Assembly: GCA_023715185.1 (NCBI GenBank)
Contig: JAMCAN010000004.1
Location: 112,295 to 176,294 of the forward strand
Direction: 5' to 3'
From: Planococcus sp. MER TA 32b
Lineage (GTDB): Bacteria; Bacillota; Bacilli; Bacillales_A; Planococcaceae
DNA: 64,000 bases
A program made the position numbers and the translations under genes. The notes under the pieces are model-generated. The model did no database searches, was not told where the DNA came from, and worked only from the letters and a program-made list of their open reading frames with translations. Of this stretch, positions 38,093-48,240 are shown one piece after another; within the stretch, counting starts at the first letter, position 1; every line of letters starts with the position of its first letter.

Positions 38093-39586
38093 ATGAATAT
38101 TTCAGTACAGAACCACGGCCAGAAAAACAACGCGGATATCCTGATTGTCGGACTTACTCGCCATCCTGAAAATACAAATGGATGGGATGGTTTCGCGGAA
38201 CGATTCGATGGAAAATTACAGGATTGGGTTAAAAATGAATTGTCTTTCGATAAAAAAAATATCATTACATACCCGACTTTGTCGGGAGACATCCCGAGAG
38301 TCATGTTCATCGGCATGGATGACCGCAAGAAAATGAATGAAGATGACATCCGCGAGGCATTTGGGTTAGCCGGCAAAGAACTGGTCAAGAAAAAGATCAA
38401 ACACGCTGCCATATATCTCGATTCATTCCAGAACGATGACATCACTGCGGAAGACGCCGCGTACCTTGCAGCTGAAGGGATCGGAATGGGGATGTACAGC
38501 TTTGCGGATTACAAGACATCGTCCAACGAAACGGAAGTGGAGCTCGAGAACATTTCGCTGCTTACAGAAGAAAGCGCCGAAGACATCGAGGCAGCGGCAA
38601 GAATCGGACAGGTTTTCGGCGAATCGGTTAACGAAGCGCGCACCTTGGTCAATATGCCAGGGAACATCCTGACGGCTACAGCCCTCGCTGATTATGCACA
38701 GGAACTCGGGGAACAATATGGATTTGAAATGGACATCCTTGATAAAGCACAGATGGAAGAACTGGGCATGGGCGCTATTCTGGCTGTAAACCAGGGTTCT
38801 GTGGAAGAGCCGCGTTTAATTGTAATGAAATATAAAGCGACTGAATCGTTTGAAGATCCGCTTGCGCTTGTAGGGAAAGGAATCACTTTTGACACGGGCG
38901 GTTATTCATTGAAACCGAAAGACGGTATTGTCGGCATGAAAGGCGACATGGGCGGCGCTGCGGCGGTTCTTGGCGCGATGAAAATTATCGGGGAACTCAG
39001 ACCGGCTAAAAACGTGATTGCGGTCATCGCTTCGACAGACAATATGGTCTCAGGCAATGCATTCAAGCCGGATGATGTCATTACTTCTTTGAGCGGGAAA
39101 ACGATTGAAATTTTAAATACAGATGCCGAAGGACGATTGGTACTGGCGGATTCCGTTACTTACGCCAAACAATTAGGCGCAACCCGCATCATTGATATCG
39201 CGACCCTTACTGGAGGCGTCATCGTTGCTCTTGGCATGGACAAAACAGGGGCGCTCACGAACGATGAAGCGTTTTTCGAGGAATTCCTGGAAGCTTCCAA
39301 TGAGACAGGGGAATTTGTATGGCGTCTGCCGTTAACGGAAAATGATAAGAAGCGCTTGCGCAAAAGCGACGTCGCTGATTTGAATAACTCACCGGGCCGC
39401 GATGGCCATATGATTTTCGGCGGCGGATTTGTGGGCGAATTTGTCGAAGACACACCGTGGATCCATTTGGACATAGCGGGGACATCGTTTACATCAGCAG
39501 CACATGATCTCGGCCCTAAAGGCGGGACAGGGGCAATGGTCAGAACCTTGGCGATGATGGTCGAAAGTATGGCCGAAGAAAAATAA
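38093..39586 (+). CDS. pepA: Leucyl aminopeptidase (M17)
   Basis: 497-residue zinc aminopeptidase of the M17 family: N-terminal macro-like domain to about 170, then the catalytic domain with VGKGITFDTGGYSLKP (metal ligands Lys/Asp) and LNTDAEGRLVLADSV, including the Asp/Glu ligands and catalytic Arg. Start ATG 38093 follows GAGGAGGAGA; the ATG at 38078 lies upstream of this site. Equivalent of yuiE. Degrades cytoplasmic peptides. Confidence 0.95.
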   Translation: MNISVQNHGQKNNADILIVGLTRHPENTNGWDGFAERFDGKLQDWVKNELSFDKKNIITYPTLSGDIPRVMFIGMDDRKKMNEDDIREAFGLAGKELVKKKIKHAAIYLDSFQNDDITAEDAAYLAAEGIGMGMYSFADYKTSSNETEVELENISLLTEESAEDIEAAARIGQVFGESVNEARTLVNMPGNILTATALADYAQELGEQYGFEMDILDKAQMEELGMGAILAVNQGSVEEPRLIVMKYKATESFEDPLALVGKGITFDTGGYSLKPKDGIVGMKGDMGGAAAVLGAMKIIGELRPAKNVIAVIASTDNMVSGNAFKPDDVITSLSGKTIEILNTDAEGRLVLADSVTYAKQLGATRIIDIATLTGGVIVALGMDKTGALTNDEAFFEEFLEASNETGEFVWRLPLTENDKKRLRKSDVADLNNSPGRDGHMIFGGGFVGEFVEDTPWIHLDIAGTSFTSAAHDLGPKGGTGAMVRTLAMMVESMAEEK

Positions 39587-39596
39587 ATCCATAGTA

Positions 39597-39630
39597 AAAC
39601 CTGCAGACTCAATTGTCTGCAGGTTTTTTT
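39597..39630. terminator. Terminator between pepA and mrpG
   Basis: AAACCTGCAGAC/GTCTGCAGGTTT perfect hairpin with T-run. mrpG ends inside it on the opposite strand. Confidence 0.88.
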
Positions 39631-39992
39631 AATGCATATCTTTTTTTCTTGCGTTGAACAGCAGGTCCCAAATCGTCGCGTACTGTCTGGTCTGCCACTT
39701 TTGTGCCGGAAATATAGGCGGCACGGCCGATCAAATGTCCGCCGACCGGCGCGGTGATGAACAGGAACGCGATGGCGATGAGCATTTGTGTGTTGAAAAT
39801 ACCTTCTATCAGCCAAAAGTGGATAAAAGTACCCGACAGGATGGCCAGGACCCCCAGTGTGGAGCTCTTGGAGGCGGCATGCGTCCGCGTATAGACATCA
39901 GGCAGCCGAACAAGCCCGAGAGCTGTTACGGCGCTGAAAAGGACGCCTGCGCTGATCAGAACGATGATGAGGATGTTAGCGATTGTTGTCAC
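39609..39992 (-). CDS. mrpG: Na+/H+ antiporter subunit MrpG
   Basis: 127 residues, three membrane spans: TTIANILIIVLISAGVLFSA, the family motif LGLVRLPDVYTRTHAASKSS, and MLIAIAFLFITAPVGGHLIG. The basic tail QRKKKRYALKK is cytoplasmic. Last gene of the seven-gene Mrp operon; start overlaps the mrpF end. Confidence 0.95.
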   Translation of the reverse strand: MTTIANILIIVLISAGVLFSAVTALGLVRLPDVYTRTHAASKSSTLGVLAILSGTFIHFWLIEGIFNTQMLIAIAFLFITAPVGGHLIGRAAYISGTKVADQTVRDDLGPAVQRKKKRYALKKPADN

Positions 39993-40257
39993 GATCGAAA
40001 ATCTCTCCTCTCTCGATGAATTTAGCGAATGCTGCTGTACCGATAAATGACAGGATGCTCAGCAGCAGGATGATTTCCAGGAAAAATTCCGTTTCGATAA
40101 TCAGCGACAGGAGAGCCACGATAGAAACCAGGCTGATTCCAATTGCATCAAGTGCCACAACCCGGTCGGCAACTGTAGGCCCTTTGACCAAACGGAACAG
40201 AAGACCGGCAAAAGCGATGCTGACCACGGCCAGTGCAACCCAATAGAACATCATCAT
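39976..40257 (-). CDS. mrpF: Na+/H+ antiporter subunit MrpF
   Basis: 93 residues, three spans, with the family motif LVKGPTVADRVVALDAIG. Three consecutive Met codons leave the exact start uncertain by up to six bases. Overlaps both mrpE and mrpG by a few bases. Confidence 0.95.
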   Translation of the reverse strand: MMMFYWVALAVVSIAFAGLLFRLVKGPTVADRVVALDAIGISLVSIVALLSLIIETEFFLEIILLLSILSFIGTAAFAKFIERGEIFDRDNNR

Positions 40258-40733
40258 GGGCGGCTCACCTCCAGTATGGCGCGTTCGAATGTATTCTTGA
40301 TGGAAGATACGGATGCATCGATATCTTCAAAATCGAGCGCATGGATGTAAAGCCTCTTCTGGTCATCGGATATGCCGACAACAAGTGTGCCTGGAGTCAG
40401 GGTGATCAATGCTGAAAGCAAAGTTACTTCCCAATCCTCTTTTAACTCGGTTTCCATTTCGAAAATCGCCGGTTTGATGTTCATTTTCGGGCGAAGCACG
40501 ATGCGCAAAACTTGCAGGCTCGATAACGTTAATTCCTTCAGGAAAAGGATGAACAAAGAAAGAACCGCCCATACACGCGTCAAATACAATCTTCCTTTAA
40601 AGAATCGGCGCATCATGATAATGATCCCTAAGCCGACCAAAAAGCCGATGGCGAATCCGGAAGGAGTAAAGGACACCGAGATGAACATCCAAACGATTGC
40701 CAGAAAGAAGTTCAATAGGATTTGTGAAGACAT
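40254..40733 (-). CDS. mrpE: Na+/H+ antiporter subunit MrpE
   Basis: 159 residues with two to three N-terminal spans and a cytoplasmic domain. Family signature ITLTPGTLVVGISDDQKRLY near residue 112 and an EVSRP-type end. Needed for assembly of the Mrp complex. Five bases from mrpD. Confidence 0.94.
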   Translation of the reverse strand: MSSQILLNFFLAIVWMFISVSFTPSGFAIGFLVGLGIIIMMRRFFKGRLYLTRVWAVLSLFILFLKELTLSSLQVLRIVLRPKMNIKPAIFEMETELKEDWEVTLLSALITLTPGTLVVGISDDQKRLYIHALDFEDIDASVSSIKNTFERAILEVSRP

Positions 40734-40738
40734 ATCAT

Positions 40739-42220
40739 CTACTCCTTAAATACCGCTTCGATATAAAGCGATGGATTCAGCAGCACTTCAGCCGCGCCAG
40801 AAACGAATGGCATGAAGAGTTCCGCACCGACTCCGAAGAATACTGTAACGGCAACCAGTATCATCGAAGGAAACAGCATAGCGTTGTATGCTGGTTTTTT
40901 TAAAGGTTTTGTTTCAACCGGCTCCCCCCAGAAAGCATAGATGAATATGCGAACCGCACTCAACAATACAATCAGGCTTGTTGCAAGTATGACAATGCTT
41001 CCCCAGAATTGAGGGCCTTCAAAGCCGCCTTGAACAATCAATAACTTGCCTGGGAAACCGCTGAGGGGAGGTATGCCCGCTAAACCGAAAGCAGCAACCA
41101 GATAGGTCCATCCGAGCACCGGATAGGTTTTCATCAATCCGCCCATTTTGCGCAGATTGGAAGTTCCGAATATAACAGCTACAATACCGACAAGGAAAAA
41201 TAAAGCCGCTTTGATCATCATGTCATGTATGAGATATAGAATCGAACCTTGGACGCCAGCTTCATTCAGCTGAGATACTCCGAAAAGGATGACTCCGACT
41301 GCGATGATAATATTGTAGATAATGATTTTCTTTACATCGAAATAGGCGAGAGCGCCGACACATCCGGCCAAAATGGTCAGGATGGCGATGATGGCCAATA
41401 ACTCATGGGTGAATCCGGTGTTCATTGTAAAGAACAGCGTATATGTACGCATGATCGCATAGACGCCGACTTTCGTCAGCAGCGCTCCGAATAATGCCAG
41501 TATAGGCATTGGAGGCGCGTGATAGGAAGCCGGGAGCCAGAAATACAACGGGAAGATCGCGGCCTTGAAGCCGAAAACTACAAGGAACAAGACTGCAATG
41601 ACAGTCAGGATGCCGGTATTTTCAATCTGCGGTATTTTGACAGCCAGGTCCGCCATATTCAATGTGCCTGTCACGGAGTAGAGAAACGCGACAGCGGCAA
41701 CAAACAATGCCGATGAAATGATATTGACCAGCAGATACTTGATCGATTCACGAAGCTGCTGGCGTTCACCGCCATGGACGATCAATGTATAGGATGCCAT
41801 CAGCAGCACTTCGACAAAAACGAATAAGTTGAAAATGTCTCCTGTAGTAAATGCGCCGTTTACACCCGTCATCAGGAACAGCACAGCGGGATAGTAGAAC
41901 GACTGCTCACGTTTTATCCCGATTGTCGGGAAGCTGTAGAGTACCACGAACAGTACGATCAGCGATGTCGTAACGACAAGCAGAGAAGAGAACAGGTCGG
42001 ACACCATCGAGATGCCGAATGGTGCCGGCCAGCTGCCGAGTGTCACGACTTGTATCCCGTCATTGTACACCTTGAACAACAGGAATACAGATGAGATAAG
42101 AGTGAGCAAAGCGCCAAGCAGTGCAATCAGCCGCTGCATTTTGATTTTATTCGGAAACAGCATCAGGGCTGCAGCGATTATCAATGGAATGATGATCGGG
42201 AACAATAATAAATTACTCAT
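40739..42220 (-). CDS. mrpD: Na+/H+ antiporter subunit MrpD
   Basis: 493 residues with 14 hydrophobic segments, homologous to the NuoN/NuoM proton-channel subunits of complex I. Conserved membrane Glu in [14 protein letters not shown], Lys in [14 protein letters not shown] and [13 protein letters not shown]. Together with MrpA it forms the ion-translocating core. Overlaps mrpC by eight bases. Confidence 0.96.
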   Translation of the reverse strand: MSNLLLFPIIIPLIIAAALMLFPNKIKMQRLIALLGALLTLISSVFLLFKVYNDGIQVVTLGSWPAPFGISMVSDLFSSLLVVTTSLIVLFVVLYSFPTIGIKREQSFYYPAVLFLMTGVNGAFTTGDIFNLFVFVEVLLMASYTLIVHGGERQQLRESIKYLLVNIISSALFVAAVAFLYSVTGTLNMADLAVKIPQIENTGILTVIAVLFLVVFGFKAAIFPLYFWLPASYHAPPMPILALFGALLTKVGVYAIMRTYTLFFTMNTGFTHELLAIIAILTILAGCVGALAYFDVKKIIIYNIIIAVGVILFGVSQLNEAGVQGSILYLIHDMMIKAALFFLVGIVAVIFGTSNLRKMGGLMKTYPVLGWTYLVAAFGLAGIPPLSGFPGKLLIVQGGFEGPQFWGSIVILATSLIVLLSAVRIFIYAFWGEPVETKPLKKPAYNAMLFPSMILVAVTVFFGVGAELFMPFVSGAAEVLLNPSLYIEAVFKE

Positions 42221-42560
42221 GGTCTTCAGTTCCTTTCAGCAATTCCATATTGTCTGTACCGAGCTCCTGATAAGCGCGGTATGCAACAACCAGAAAGAAA
42301 GATGTAACAGCAAACGAAATAACGATCGCTGTCAATATTAGAGCCTGTGGGAGTGGGTCTGCATAATCAGAAACAGACACACCGTCCGCGACAACCGGCG
42401 GAGATTCCCCGCCAAGGCCGCCCATCGTCAACAGGAGCAGATGGGCACCATGGCTGAGGAGTCCGGTGCCGATAATGATGCGGATCAGACTTTTCGAAAG
42501 CATTAGGTAAACAGCTGCCATGAACAGAAAGCCGATGACAACCGACATGATAATTTCCAT
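42213..42560 (-). CDS. mrpC: Na+/H+ antiporter subunit MrpC
   Basis: 115 residues, three spans, NuoK homologue. [19 protein letters not shown] and [19 protein letters not shown] are nearly invariant in MrpC. Starts at the base where mrpB ends. Confidence 0.96.
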   Translation of the reverse strand: MEIIMSVVIGFLFMAAVYLMLSKSLIRIIIGTGLLSHGAHLLLLTMGGLGGESPPVVADGVSVSDYADPLPQALILTAIVISFAVTSFFLVVAYRAYQELGTDNMELLKGTEDHE

Positions 42561-42982
42561 TATTCATCCTCTCCAATCGTTTGAATAATGGTCATCGTAA
42601 CGCCAACAACAACCAAATAGACTCCTGCATCAAAAAGCATTGCTGAATGCAGGGAAGTTTCGCCGAACAGCGGCAAATCGAAATAATCATATGCGTGTGT
42701 AAAGAATGGCACATCGAACAGTATAGAGGCAGCCGCTGTAGCAATTGCCAGCAGCAGGCCGACCGAAGTCATGACGACGTAATTGACCGGTACAATCTTT
42801 TTCACCGTCTGGATACCGAATGCAAGCATCAGCAATACGATGGCACTCGCTGTCAGCAAGCCGCCGACAAATCCGCCGCCCGGTGTATAATGACCGGCGA
42901 AAAAGATGTGGACAGCAAACATCAGAATGATGAAGGTTACAACTTTCGTAACCGTCTGGAGCATAACATCATTTGTTTTCAT
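42560..42982 (-). CDS. mrpB: Na+/H+ antiporter subunit MrpB
   Basis: 140 residues, four spans. [19 protein letters not shown] is the family signature, followed by [20 protein letters not shown]. Overlaps mrpA by 14 bases. Confidence 0.96.
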   Translation of the reverse strand: MKTNDVMLQTVTKVVTFIILMFAVHIFFAGHYTPGGGFVGGLLTASAIVLLMLAFGIQTVKKIVPVNYVVMTSVGLLLAIATAAASILFDVPFFTHAYDYFDLPLFGETSLHSAMLFDAGVYLVVVGVTMTIIQTIGEDE

Positions 42983-45380
42983 GCTGGCCCTCCTTTTTCG
43001 TAAGCCGCAGCTTAATCAAAGTAATGATGCCGATGCCGGCGATGCCGAGAACACCGATTTCAAATAAAGTATCAAATCCGCGGTAATCGACAAGAATTAC
43101 GTTGACGATATTTCCGCCGCCCGCTTCCGAATAAACAGTTTCTTTGTAGAACTCCGAAATGGAAGGGAGGGCTTTGCCGGAATGTGCCGCCAAAGCGACG
43201 AATGTCATTGTAACGCCTACGCCGACAGCAATCACAGCGTTACCGAAACGGAAGCGCATCCGTTCCTCTTTTCTGCTGATCTGCGGCAAGTGGTAGAAAG
43301 CGAGCAGGAACAATGCAACAGAAATCGTTTCAATGACCAGCTGGGTCAGCGCAAGATCCGGCGCACGGAAAATGACAAAGAACAAAGCAACAGAATAACC
43401 AACAGCCCCGAGTGCGATGATCGCAGTCAAACGGGATTTGGAAAACAGGATTGTCACTGTCGATCCGACCAAAGCCAGCATGATGATGATCTCATACAAT
43501 CCGACCGGTGCCAGGTTATTCATGTCAATTGCGAAAGCGTCATTTAAGACAAATGTGCCGAGTACGATAATGACAAGGAAGCTGAACATATAAACCAGAT
43601 ACGAACGGATGAAACCGGTCATATAAAGTCTTGAGAAACGGTTGGCTCCTGTATCGCTCAGGAACATTAAATTATCGTAAAGGCTGTTCAAAGTATTCGG
43701 GAAGCGTTCATACAGGTGCTGCCATTTGCGCAGCGACCAGAACATCAGGCCTCCCACTGCAAAAATACCGATGGTCATCCAAAGTTCAGGTGTAATGTAA
43801 CCATGCCAGGCTGCGACATGAACGTCCACTGCCTGCGGAGAATCATACATGAACGGCTGAATAGCGGCGACGGCTGGTTTAACGAGCCATTCGCCGACAA
43901 TATTCGGGATAAAGAAGATGACGACCGCCAAAACAGCCAGGAAGACCGGTGAAACCAGCATGCCTTTAGGTGCTTCATGTGCCGGTTTCGGCAATTCGTC
44001 CGGTTTGTGTTTGCCTGCAAATGTATGGAATACAAAATAGAAACTGTAGATGAAAGTGAAAACTGACCCGATCCAAGCGATAACAGGGAACATGATTCCC
44101 CAGACATCCATTGCGAATAAATCGAATTCAGTCAAAGCGACCATGCCGGTCAGGAACATTTCCTTACTCAGGAAACCGCCGAATGGGGGCAGACCGGCCA
44201 TTGAAAACGCACCGATCATAGCTACCGTGAAACTTATCGGCATCAAACTCATCAAACCGCCGAGTTTCCGGATATCGCGTGTCCCTGTTTCATGGTCCAC
44301 AATTCCAGCAATCATGAACAGGCTGCCTTTGAATACAGCATGGTTGATCAAGTGGAATATCGCAGCAAAGCCTGCATAATTCAAAGCGATCTCTGTTGCG
44401 TTTTCAACATGGAATCCAGCGGCTGATACGCCGAGCAGCGACATGATTAAACCAAGCTGGGAAACAGTGGAAAACGCCAGAATGCCTTTGAGGTCTTTTT
44501 GTTTCAAAGCGAAGAAAGAACCCCAAAGCATGGTGAACAAACCGATTCCTGTCACCAGCCAAACCCATGTGCCGGACGCGGCGAATACAGGCGTGAAACG
44601 GGCAACCAGGTACAGGCCCGCTTTTACCATTGTTGCGGAGTGCAGGTAAGCACTGACCGGAGTCGGGGCTTCCATGGCATCCGGCAACCAGATGTAGAAC
44701 GGGAACTGTGCGGATTTCGTAAACGCACCGAGAAGAATCAGCACGAGCGCCCAGACGAAAAAGTCATGGCCAACCAATTCAGGAGACTGTGAAATAAGTT
44801 CCCGGATTGAATAAGTGTTGCCCATGATTCCGAGCAGCACAAAGCCCCCAAGCATCATCAGTCCGCCGAATACGGTAATCATCATTGACTTCAGCGCTCC
44901 GAATCGTGAACGGTCGCGCGTATACCAATAACCGATGAGCAGGAAAGATGAAATGGAGGTAAGCTCCCAGAACAGATACAGCGAAATCAGGTGGTCAGAC
45001 TGGACAACCCCGAGCATCGCTGTCATGAACATCAGGAGATAAACGTAGAAATTATGTAATTGTTCGCGGTACTTATCCAAGTAAAATATGGAATAGAGTA
45101 CAACAAGTGCTCCGATGCCCGTGATAAGCAGTGAAAACAATAAACTCAATCCGTCGATATAAGCGATGAATGCGATATCAAGCGAAGGAATCCATTGCAG
45201 TTCGGACACACGATTGCCGCCTTCTGCAATTGAGGGTAGCAAAGTGGAATAATAGATGAATAAAGCTGCAGGGACCAGCAAAACAAACCAGCCCGTGTGT
45301 ATCTGTCCGATTTTTTTAAACAGCAGCGGAATAAACAGCGCTGCAATTATGGGCAGAAAAATTAATAAGACGAGTGACAA
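42969..45380 (-). CDS. mrpA: Na+/H+ antiporter subunit MrpA
   Basis: Largest Mrp subunit, about 803 residues: NuoL-like region (to about 500) with LFWELTSISSFLLIGYW, TPVSAYLHSATMVKAGLYL and HLINHAVFKGSLFMIAG, then an extra NuoJ-like C-terminal region with DLALTQLVIETISVALFLL and VDYRGFDTLFEIGVLG. Works in sodium extrusion, alkali tolerance and pH homeostasis. I chose TTG 45380, since GGAAGGAGG lies six bases upstream; the in-frame ATGs at 45407 and 45401 precede that site and would be poorly initiated. Confidence 0.95.
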   Translation of the reverse strand: MSLVLLIFLPIIAALFIPLLFKKIGQIHTGWFVLLVPAALFIYYSTLLPSIAEGGNRVSELQWIPSLDIAFIAYIDGLSLLFSLLITGIGALVVLYSIFYLDKYREQLHNFYVYLLMFMTAMLGVVQSDHLISLYLFWELTSISSFLLIGYWYTRDRSRFGALKSMMITVFGGLMMLGGFVLLGIMGNTYSIRELISQSPELVGHDFFVWALVLILLGAFTKSAQFPFYIWLPDAMEAPTPVSAYLHSATMVKAGLYLVARFTPVFAASGTWVWLVTGIGLFTMLWGSFFALKQKDLKGILAFSTVSQLGLIMSLLGVSAAGFHVENATEIALNYAGFAAIFHLINHAVFKGSLFMIAGIVDHETGTRDIRKLGGLMSLMPISFTVAMIGAFSMAGLPPFGGFLSKEMFLTGMVALTEFDLFAMDVWGIMFPVIAWIGSVFTFIYSFYFVFHTFAGKHKPDELPKPAHEAPKGMLVSPVFLAVLAVVIFFIPNIVGEWLVKPAVAAIQPFMYDSPQAVDVHVAAWHGYITPELWMTIGIFAVGGLMFWSLRKWQHLYERFPNTLNSLYDNLMFLSDTGANRFSRLYMTGFIRSYLVYMFSFLVIIVLGTFVLNDAFAIDMNNLAPVGLYEIIIMLALVGSTVTILFSKSRLTAIIALGAVGYSVALFFVIFRAPDLALTQLVIETISVALFLLAFYHLPQISRKEERMRFRFGNAVIAVGVGVTMTFVALAAHSGKALPSISEFYKETVYSEAGGGNIVNVILVDYRGFDTLFEIGVLGIAGIGIITLIKLRLTKKEGQHENK

Positions 45381-45424
45381 ATGAATCCTCCTTCCGAGCA
45401 TAAACATGATGAGTTGCTAAAAAA

Positions 45425-45453
45425 ATTATAACGTAAATTCAGCCGCTTTGCAT
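45425..45453 (-). promoter_or_regulatory. Candidate mrp operon promoter
   Basis: On the minus strand, a perfect TATAAT is preceded at 17 bp by ATGCAA, a weak -35. It lies about 45 bp before the mrpA start. Confidence 0.4.
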
Positions 45454-45567
45454 TGTTGGGTGTTTACTTGAAAGGAAACAGAGACATTTCCACGGATTTA
45501 TTAAGATAGGAAGAAACTCAATTGAACTGACATAAAATTTTTAAGTGAAAATCATATTTTCATATAA

Positions 45568-45601
45568 AAAAAGACGGATTCCATAAGGAAATCCGTCTTT
45601 T
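45568..45601 (-). terminator. Terminator after MFS exporter gene
   Basis: AAAAGACGGATT/AATCCGTCTTTT hairpin, 37 bp beyond the exporter stop. Confidence 0.85.
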
Positions 45602-45637
45602 GAACAGGGAATGTGACAAAAAAATTAATTGGTTAAT

Positions 45638-46870
45638 CTACATTGATTTCATTTCCTGTTCAAGCAGTACGTCTTCGAAATCCTGATCTGGTTTTGCCAA
45701 CGTGAAGCGGAGGAAAGCAAACGCCAGAACGAACAGCACGCCGGTAACGATGAAGACGGAAGAGATCCCGATGAAACCACTGACAATACCGCCGAAAACC
45801 GGGCCTATAATATTTCCGAGAAAACGGAAACTGGTGTTGTAGCCCATGATTTCTCCTTGGATTTCAATAGGCGCTTCCCGGCGCATCAGTGCTGTGGTCG
45901 TCGGGATCATGCCTCCGACTGCGATACCGAACAGCAGCCGCAGCACCATCAATTGCCAGAGTTCTGTAACGAAGGCCTGCGGAACGATGAAGGCAAATGA
46001 AAGAAGCAGCAAAAAGCCAAGCACTTTTTCATAACCGATCGAGTCACCAAGACGTCCCCAGCGCCGTGCGAAAAGCAGATTGCCGACACCGGCGGCACTG
46101 AACGTTACACCCGCCAGGAAAGCTACCTGTGAACTGTCGACTGTCAGCTCTGCAACATATAAGGATAATAACGGCTGGATACTGAAATTCCCGATCTGGA
46201 TCAATGAAGTGATTATCATGACGTTGATCAGCAGCCGGTGATGGAGAATTCCTTGAATAATCGTTTTGCGCGCATAGACATGCGCGTCTTTATTTGCAGC
46301 CTTTTTGATTTCCTTGATTCCGAAGGCTACAAGCGATGCCGCAGTACCGATAACAACCGCTGTAATTATGAAAGTGTAGTCAAAACCGAACGAATCGGCC
46401 ATAAGACCCCCGATTACCGGACCGAATAAAGTGCCGGAAACACTGCCCATCTGCAGTGTGCCAAGCGTTTTGCCGGCAATTTCCTTCGGCGTCTGGGTGC
46501 TGACAAATGCCAGTGAAGTGGGGATGAACCCTGTCACAACCCCCATGAACAGGCGGATCATGAATAATTCATGGACAGAATCTGCCGCGCCCATGAGATA
46601 AATGCTGATGGCAATACCGAAACCGTTGATGATCAGTATCGGTTTATAGCCGTAACGGTCAGCTATGCGTCCCCAGATGGGAGACATGAACAGAGCGGCG
46701 ACAAACGTGACGCCGAACACAAGCCCCGCCCAGCGCTGGACATATTCATCCGAAAAATCGCCGAGTGATTCTATATAAAGAGATAAAAAAGGCATAATCA
46801 TTGTCGTGCTTCCCGCTACCAGGAAGTTTGTGAACATGATTATTATGAAGTTTCTTTTTTGCACATCCAT
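45638..46870 (-). CDS. MFS transporter, multidrug-efflux type
   Basis: 410 residues with 12 spans. MFS loop motif [14 protein letters not shown] near residue 67 and motif C-like [20 protein letters not shown] near 135, the latter typical of drug:H+ antiporters (DHA1). Similar to B. subtilis multidrug-type MFS genes such as yuxJ; substrate unknown. Start ATG 46870. Divergent from the cyclophilin lipoprotein gene, 130 bp away. Confidence 0.88.
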   Translation of the reverse strand: MDVQKRNFIIIMFTNFLVAGSTTMIMPFLSLYIESLGDFSDEYVQRWAGLVFGVTFVAALFMSPIWGRIADRYGYKPILIINGFGIAISIYLMGAADSVHELFMIRLFMGVVTGFIPTSLAFVSTQTPKEIAGKTLGTLQMGSVSGTLFGPVIGGLMADSFGFDYTFIITAVVIGTAASLVAFGIKEIKKAANKDAHVYARKTIIQGILHHRLLINVMIITSLIQIGNFSIQPLLSLYVAELTVDSSQVAFLAGVTFSAAGVGNLLFARRWGRLGDSIGYEKVLGFLLLLSFAFIVPQAFVTELWQLMVLRLLFGIAVGGMIPTTTALMRREAPIEIQGEIMGYNTSFRFLGNIIGPVFGGIVSGFIGISSVFIVTGVLFVLAFAFLRFTLAKPDQDFEDVLLEQEMKSM

Positions 46871-47000
46871 AGCGGATACCTTCTTTCTGAAACGTGCATC
46901 TGCTTCTATTATATATTATTTCGCCACTCGAAAAAAGAAAGATAAATTACCAGTGAATTCCGAAATCTATTGTGCTAGAATAAAGCGGGGTGAATGCAAA

Positions 47001-47723
47001 ATGAAAAAATTACTGATGCCTGTATTTATGACGGCAGCCCTGCTGGCCGCATGCGGAACGCAGGAAGCAGATAAAGAAACAAAAGAAGCGGACAACGAAC
47101 CGGCTGAACAGCAAACTGCCGCGACTGCAGAAACCAGTGGAGATTATCCGCAATTGACGGATGAAGTTGCTGAAGATGAAGCGTTAGTGGATATGAACAC
47201 ATCCATGGGCACAATCAAGATTAAATTATTCCCTGAACTTGCTCCAAAAACAGTCGAGAATTTCCTGACTCATGCAAAAGACGGCTACTATGATGGCGTT
47301 ATTTTTCATCGGGTCATCAAAGATTTCATGATTCAGGGAGGAGATCCTGAAGGAACGGGACGAGGCGGAGAAAGCATTTACGGCGAAGGCTTTGAAGATG
47401 AAATATCAAATCGTCTCTATAATTTCCGCGGTGCCTTGTCTATGGCAAACGCAGGTCCCGGAACGAACGGCAGCCAGTTCTTCATCGTCCAGCTTCCGGA
47501 ATTGCCTGAAGATGGATTGCCATCTGCCGACCTTCCTGATGAAGTCAGAGAAGAATATGCGGCAAATGGCGGGACGCCGTGGCTTGACGGCAAGCACACC
47601 GTATTCGGCCATGTAGTCGAAGGGATGGATATCGTCGATGCCATCGCTGAAGTCGATACTGCACATGGAGACCGTCCAGTTGAAGATATAGTCATTGAAT
47701 CCATCGACATCATTCAGGAATAA
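47001..47723 (+). CDS. Peptidyl-prolyl isomerase lipoprotein, cyclophilin type
   Basis: 240 residues. Lipobox ALLAAC (Cys18), a Glu/Thr-rich linker, then a cyclophilin domain from about residue 70: [36 protein letters not shown] with the catalytic Arg, [11 protein letters not shown] and [13 protein letters not shown]. It would act on proteins folding at the outer membrane face. ATG 47001 follows GGGGTGAATG and starts a clear signal peptide; the longer frame from 46806 does not. Confidence 0.93.
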   Translation: MKKLLMPVFMTAALLAACGTQEADKETKEADNEPAEQQTAATAETSGDYPQLTDEVAEDEALVDMNTSMGTIKIKLFPELAPKTVENFLTHAKDGYYDGVIFHRVIKDFMIQGGDPEGTGRGGESIYGEGFEDEISNRLYNFRGALSMANAGPGTNGSQFFIVQLPELPEDGLPSADLPDEVREEYAANGGTPWLDGKHTVFGHVVEGMDIVDAIAEVDTAHGDRPVEDIVIESIDIIQE

Positions 47724-47757
47724 AAAAAGGAAGATCCATGGCGGATCTTCCTTTTTT
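47723..47757 (+). terminator. Terminator after cyclophilin gene
   Basis: AAAAGGAAGATCC/GGATCTTCCTTTT hairpin. A near-identical hairpin lies at 48188-48224. Confidence 0.9.
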
Positions 47758-47791
47758 AGCTTATTGTGAAAAATTATCATTGCATGAATCG

Positions 47792-47951
47792 ATATTGCGC
47801 AAAACAGCTACGCTTTCCTGGGGGCTTGCGCTGAGCTAACTCGTGCTCGGTCTCCCTCGCCTGAGTGGATCTCAGCACTTCGCTCGAAAAGGAGTTGGAA
47901 AGCCAACTCCCTTTCTGCTCCCCTGGGAGTCTTCGCTATTTTGCTCCATAT
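47792..47951 (-). repeat. MITE-like repeat family I, copy C (about 160 bp)
   Basis: Ends ATATTGCGCAAAACAGCTACG and TTCGCTATTTTGCTCCATAT form imperfect terminal inverted repeats. On the minus strand its core aligns closely with copy A: GGAGTTGG hairpin, GCTGAGATCCACTC, GAGTTAGCTCAGCGCAAGCC. Confidence 0.75.
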
Positions 47952-48035
47952 CTTAGAAACCTGTCTATAAGCAGCAATTTAGTAATTCAATAAGAAGTGA
48001 GTAAGCTGACACCCGGATTCTACTCAACATTAAAA

Positions 48036-48166
48036 TGAAGCGGTAGGCGGCGACTCCTGCTGGATTCAGAGCGAGTCCTGAGACCCCGCAAGGAGCGTAG
48101 CGACTGAGGAGGCTCAGGCAGCTCCCAGCGGAACGCGTCCGCCTAGAGCGGAATGATTTGAGAAAT
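48036..48166. repeat. Family III GC-rich intergenic repeat (about 130 bp)
   Basis: GAAGCGGTAGGCGGCGACTC at one end, GTCCGCCTAGAGCGGAATGA at the other, with CCCCGCAAGGAGCGTAGCGA and TGAGGAGGCTCAGG inside. Strongly palindromic. From memory, closely similar GC-rich intergenic repeats occur in many Bacillales genomes; a database search would be needed to confirm. Single copy in this window. Confidence 0.6.
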
Positions 48167-48187
48167 AGATAGTTTCTCTACATCCAA

Positions 48188-48224
48188 TAAAAGGAAGATC
48201 TATGGCGGATCTTCCTTTTATATT
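48188..48224 (-). terminator. Terminator downstream of patB
   Basis: AAAAGGAAGATC/GATCTTCCTTTT hairpin, almost identical to the terminator at 47723 except for one changed pair. Confidence 0.8.
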
Positions 48225-48240
48225 GCTTATAGGAGAACTT

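Larger units (their letters stand above)
47724..48240. other. Repeat-filled gap between cyclophilin gene and patB
   Basis: The 517 bp hold, in order, a terminator, MITE-like copy C, a family III element and a second copy of the terminator. No gene seen. Confidence 0.65.

Noticed and set aside
42012..42341. Plus-strand frames across the mrp operon (also 42647-43003, 43182-43547, 44050-44379)
   Set aside because: Antisense shadows of well-supported mrp genes.
47792..48166. Repeats considered as a CRISPR array
   Set aside because: The units are long, differ in sequence, and have no regular short spacers; no cas genes are present.
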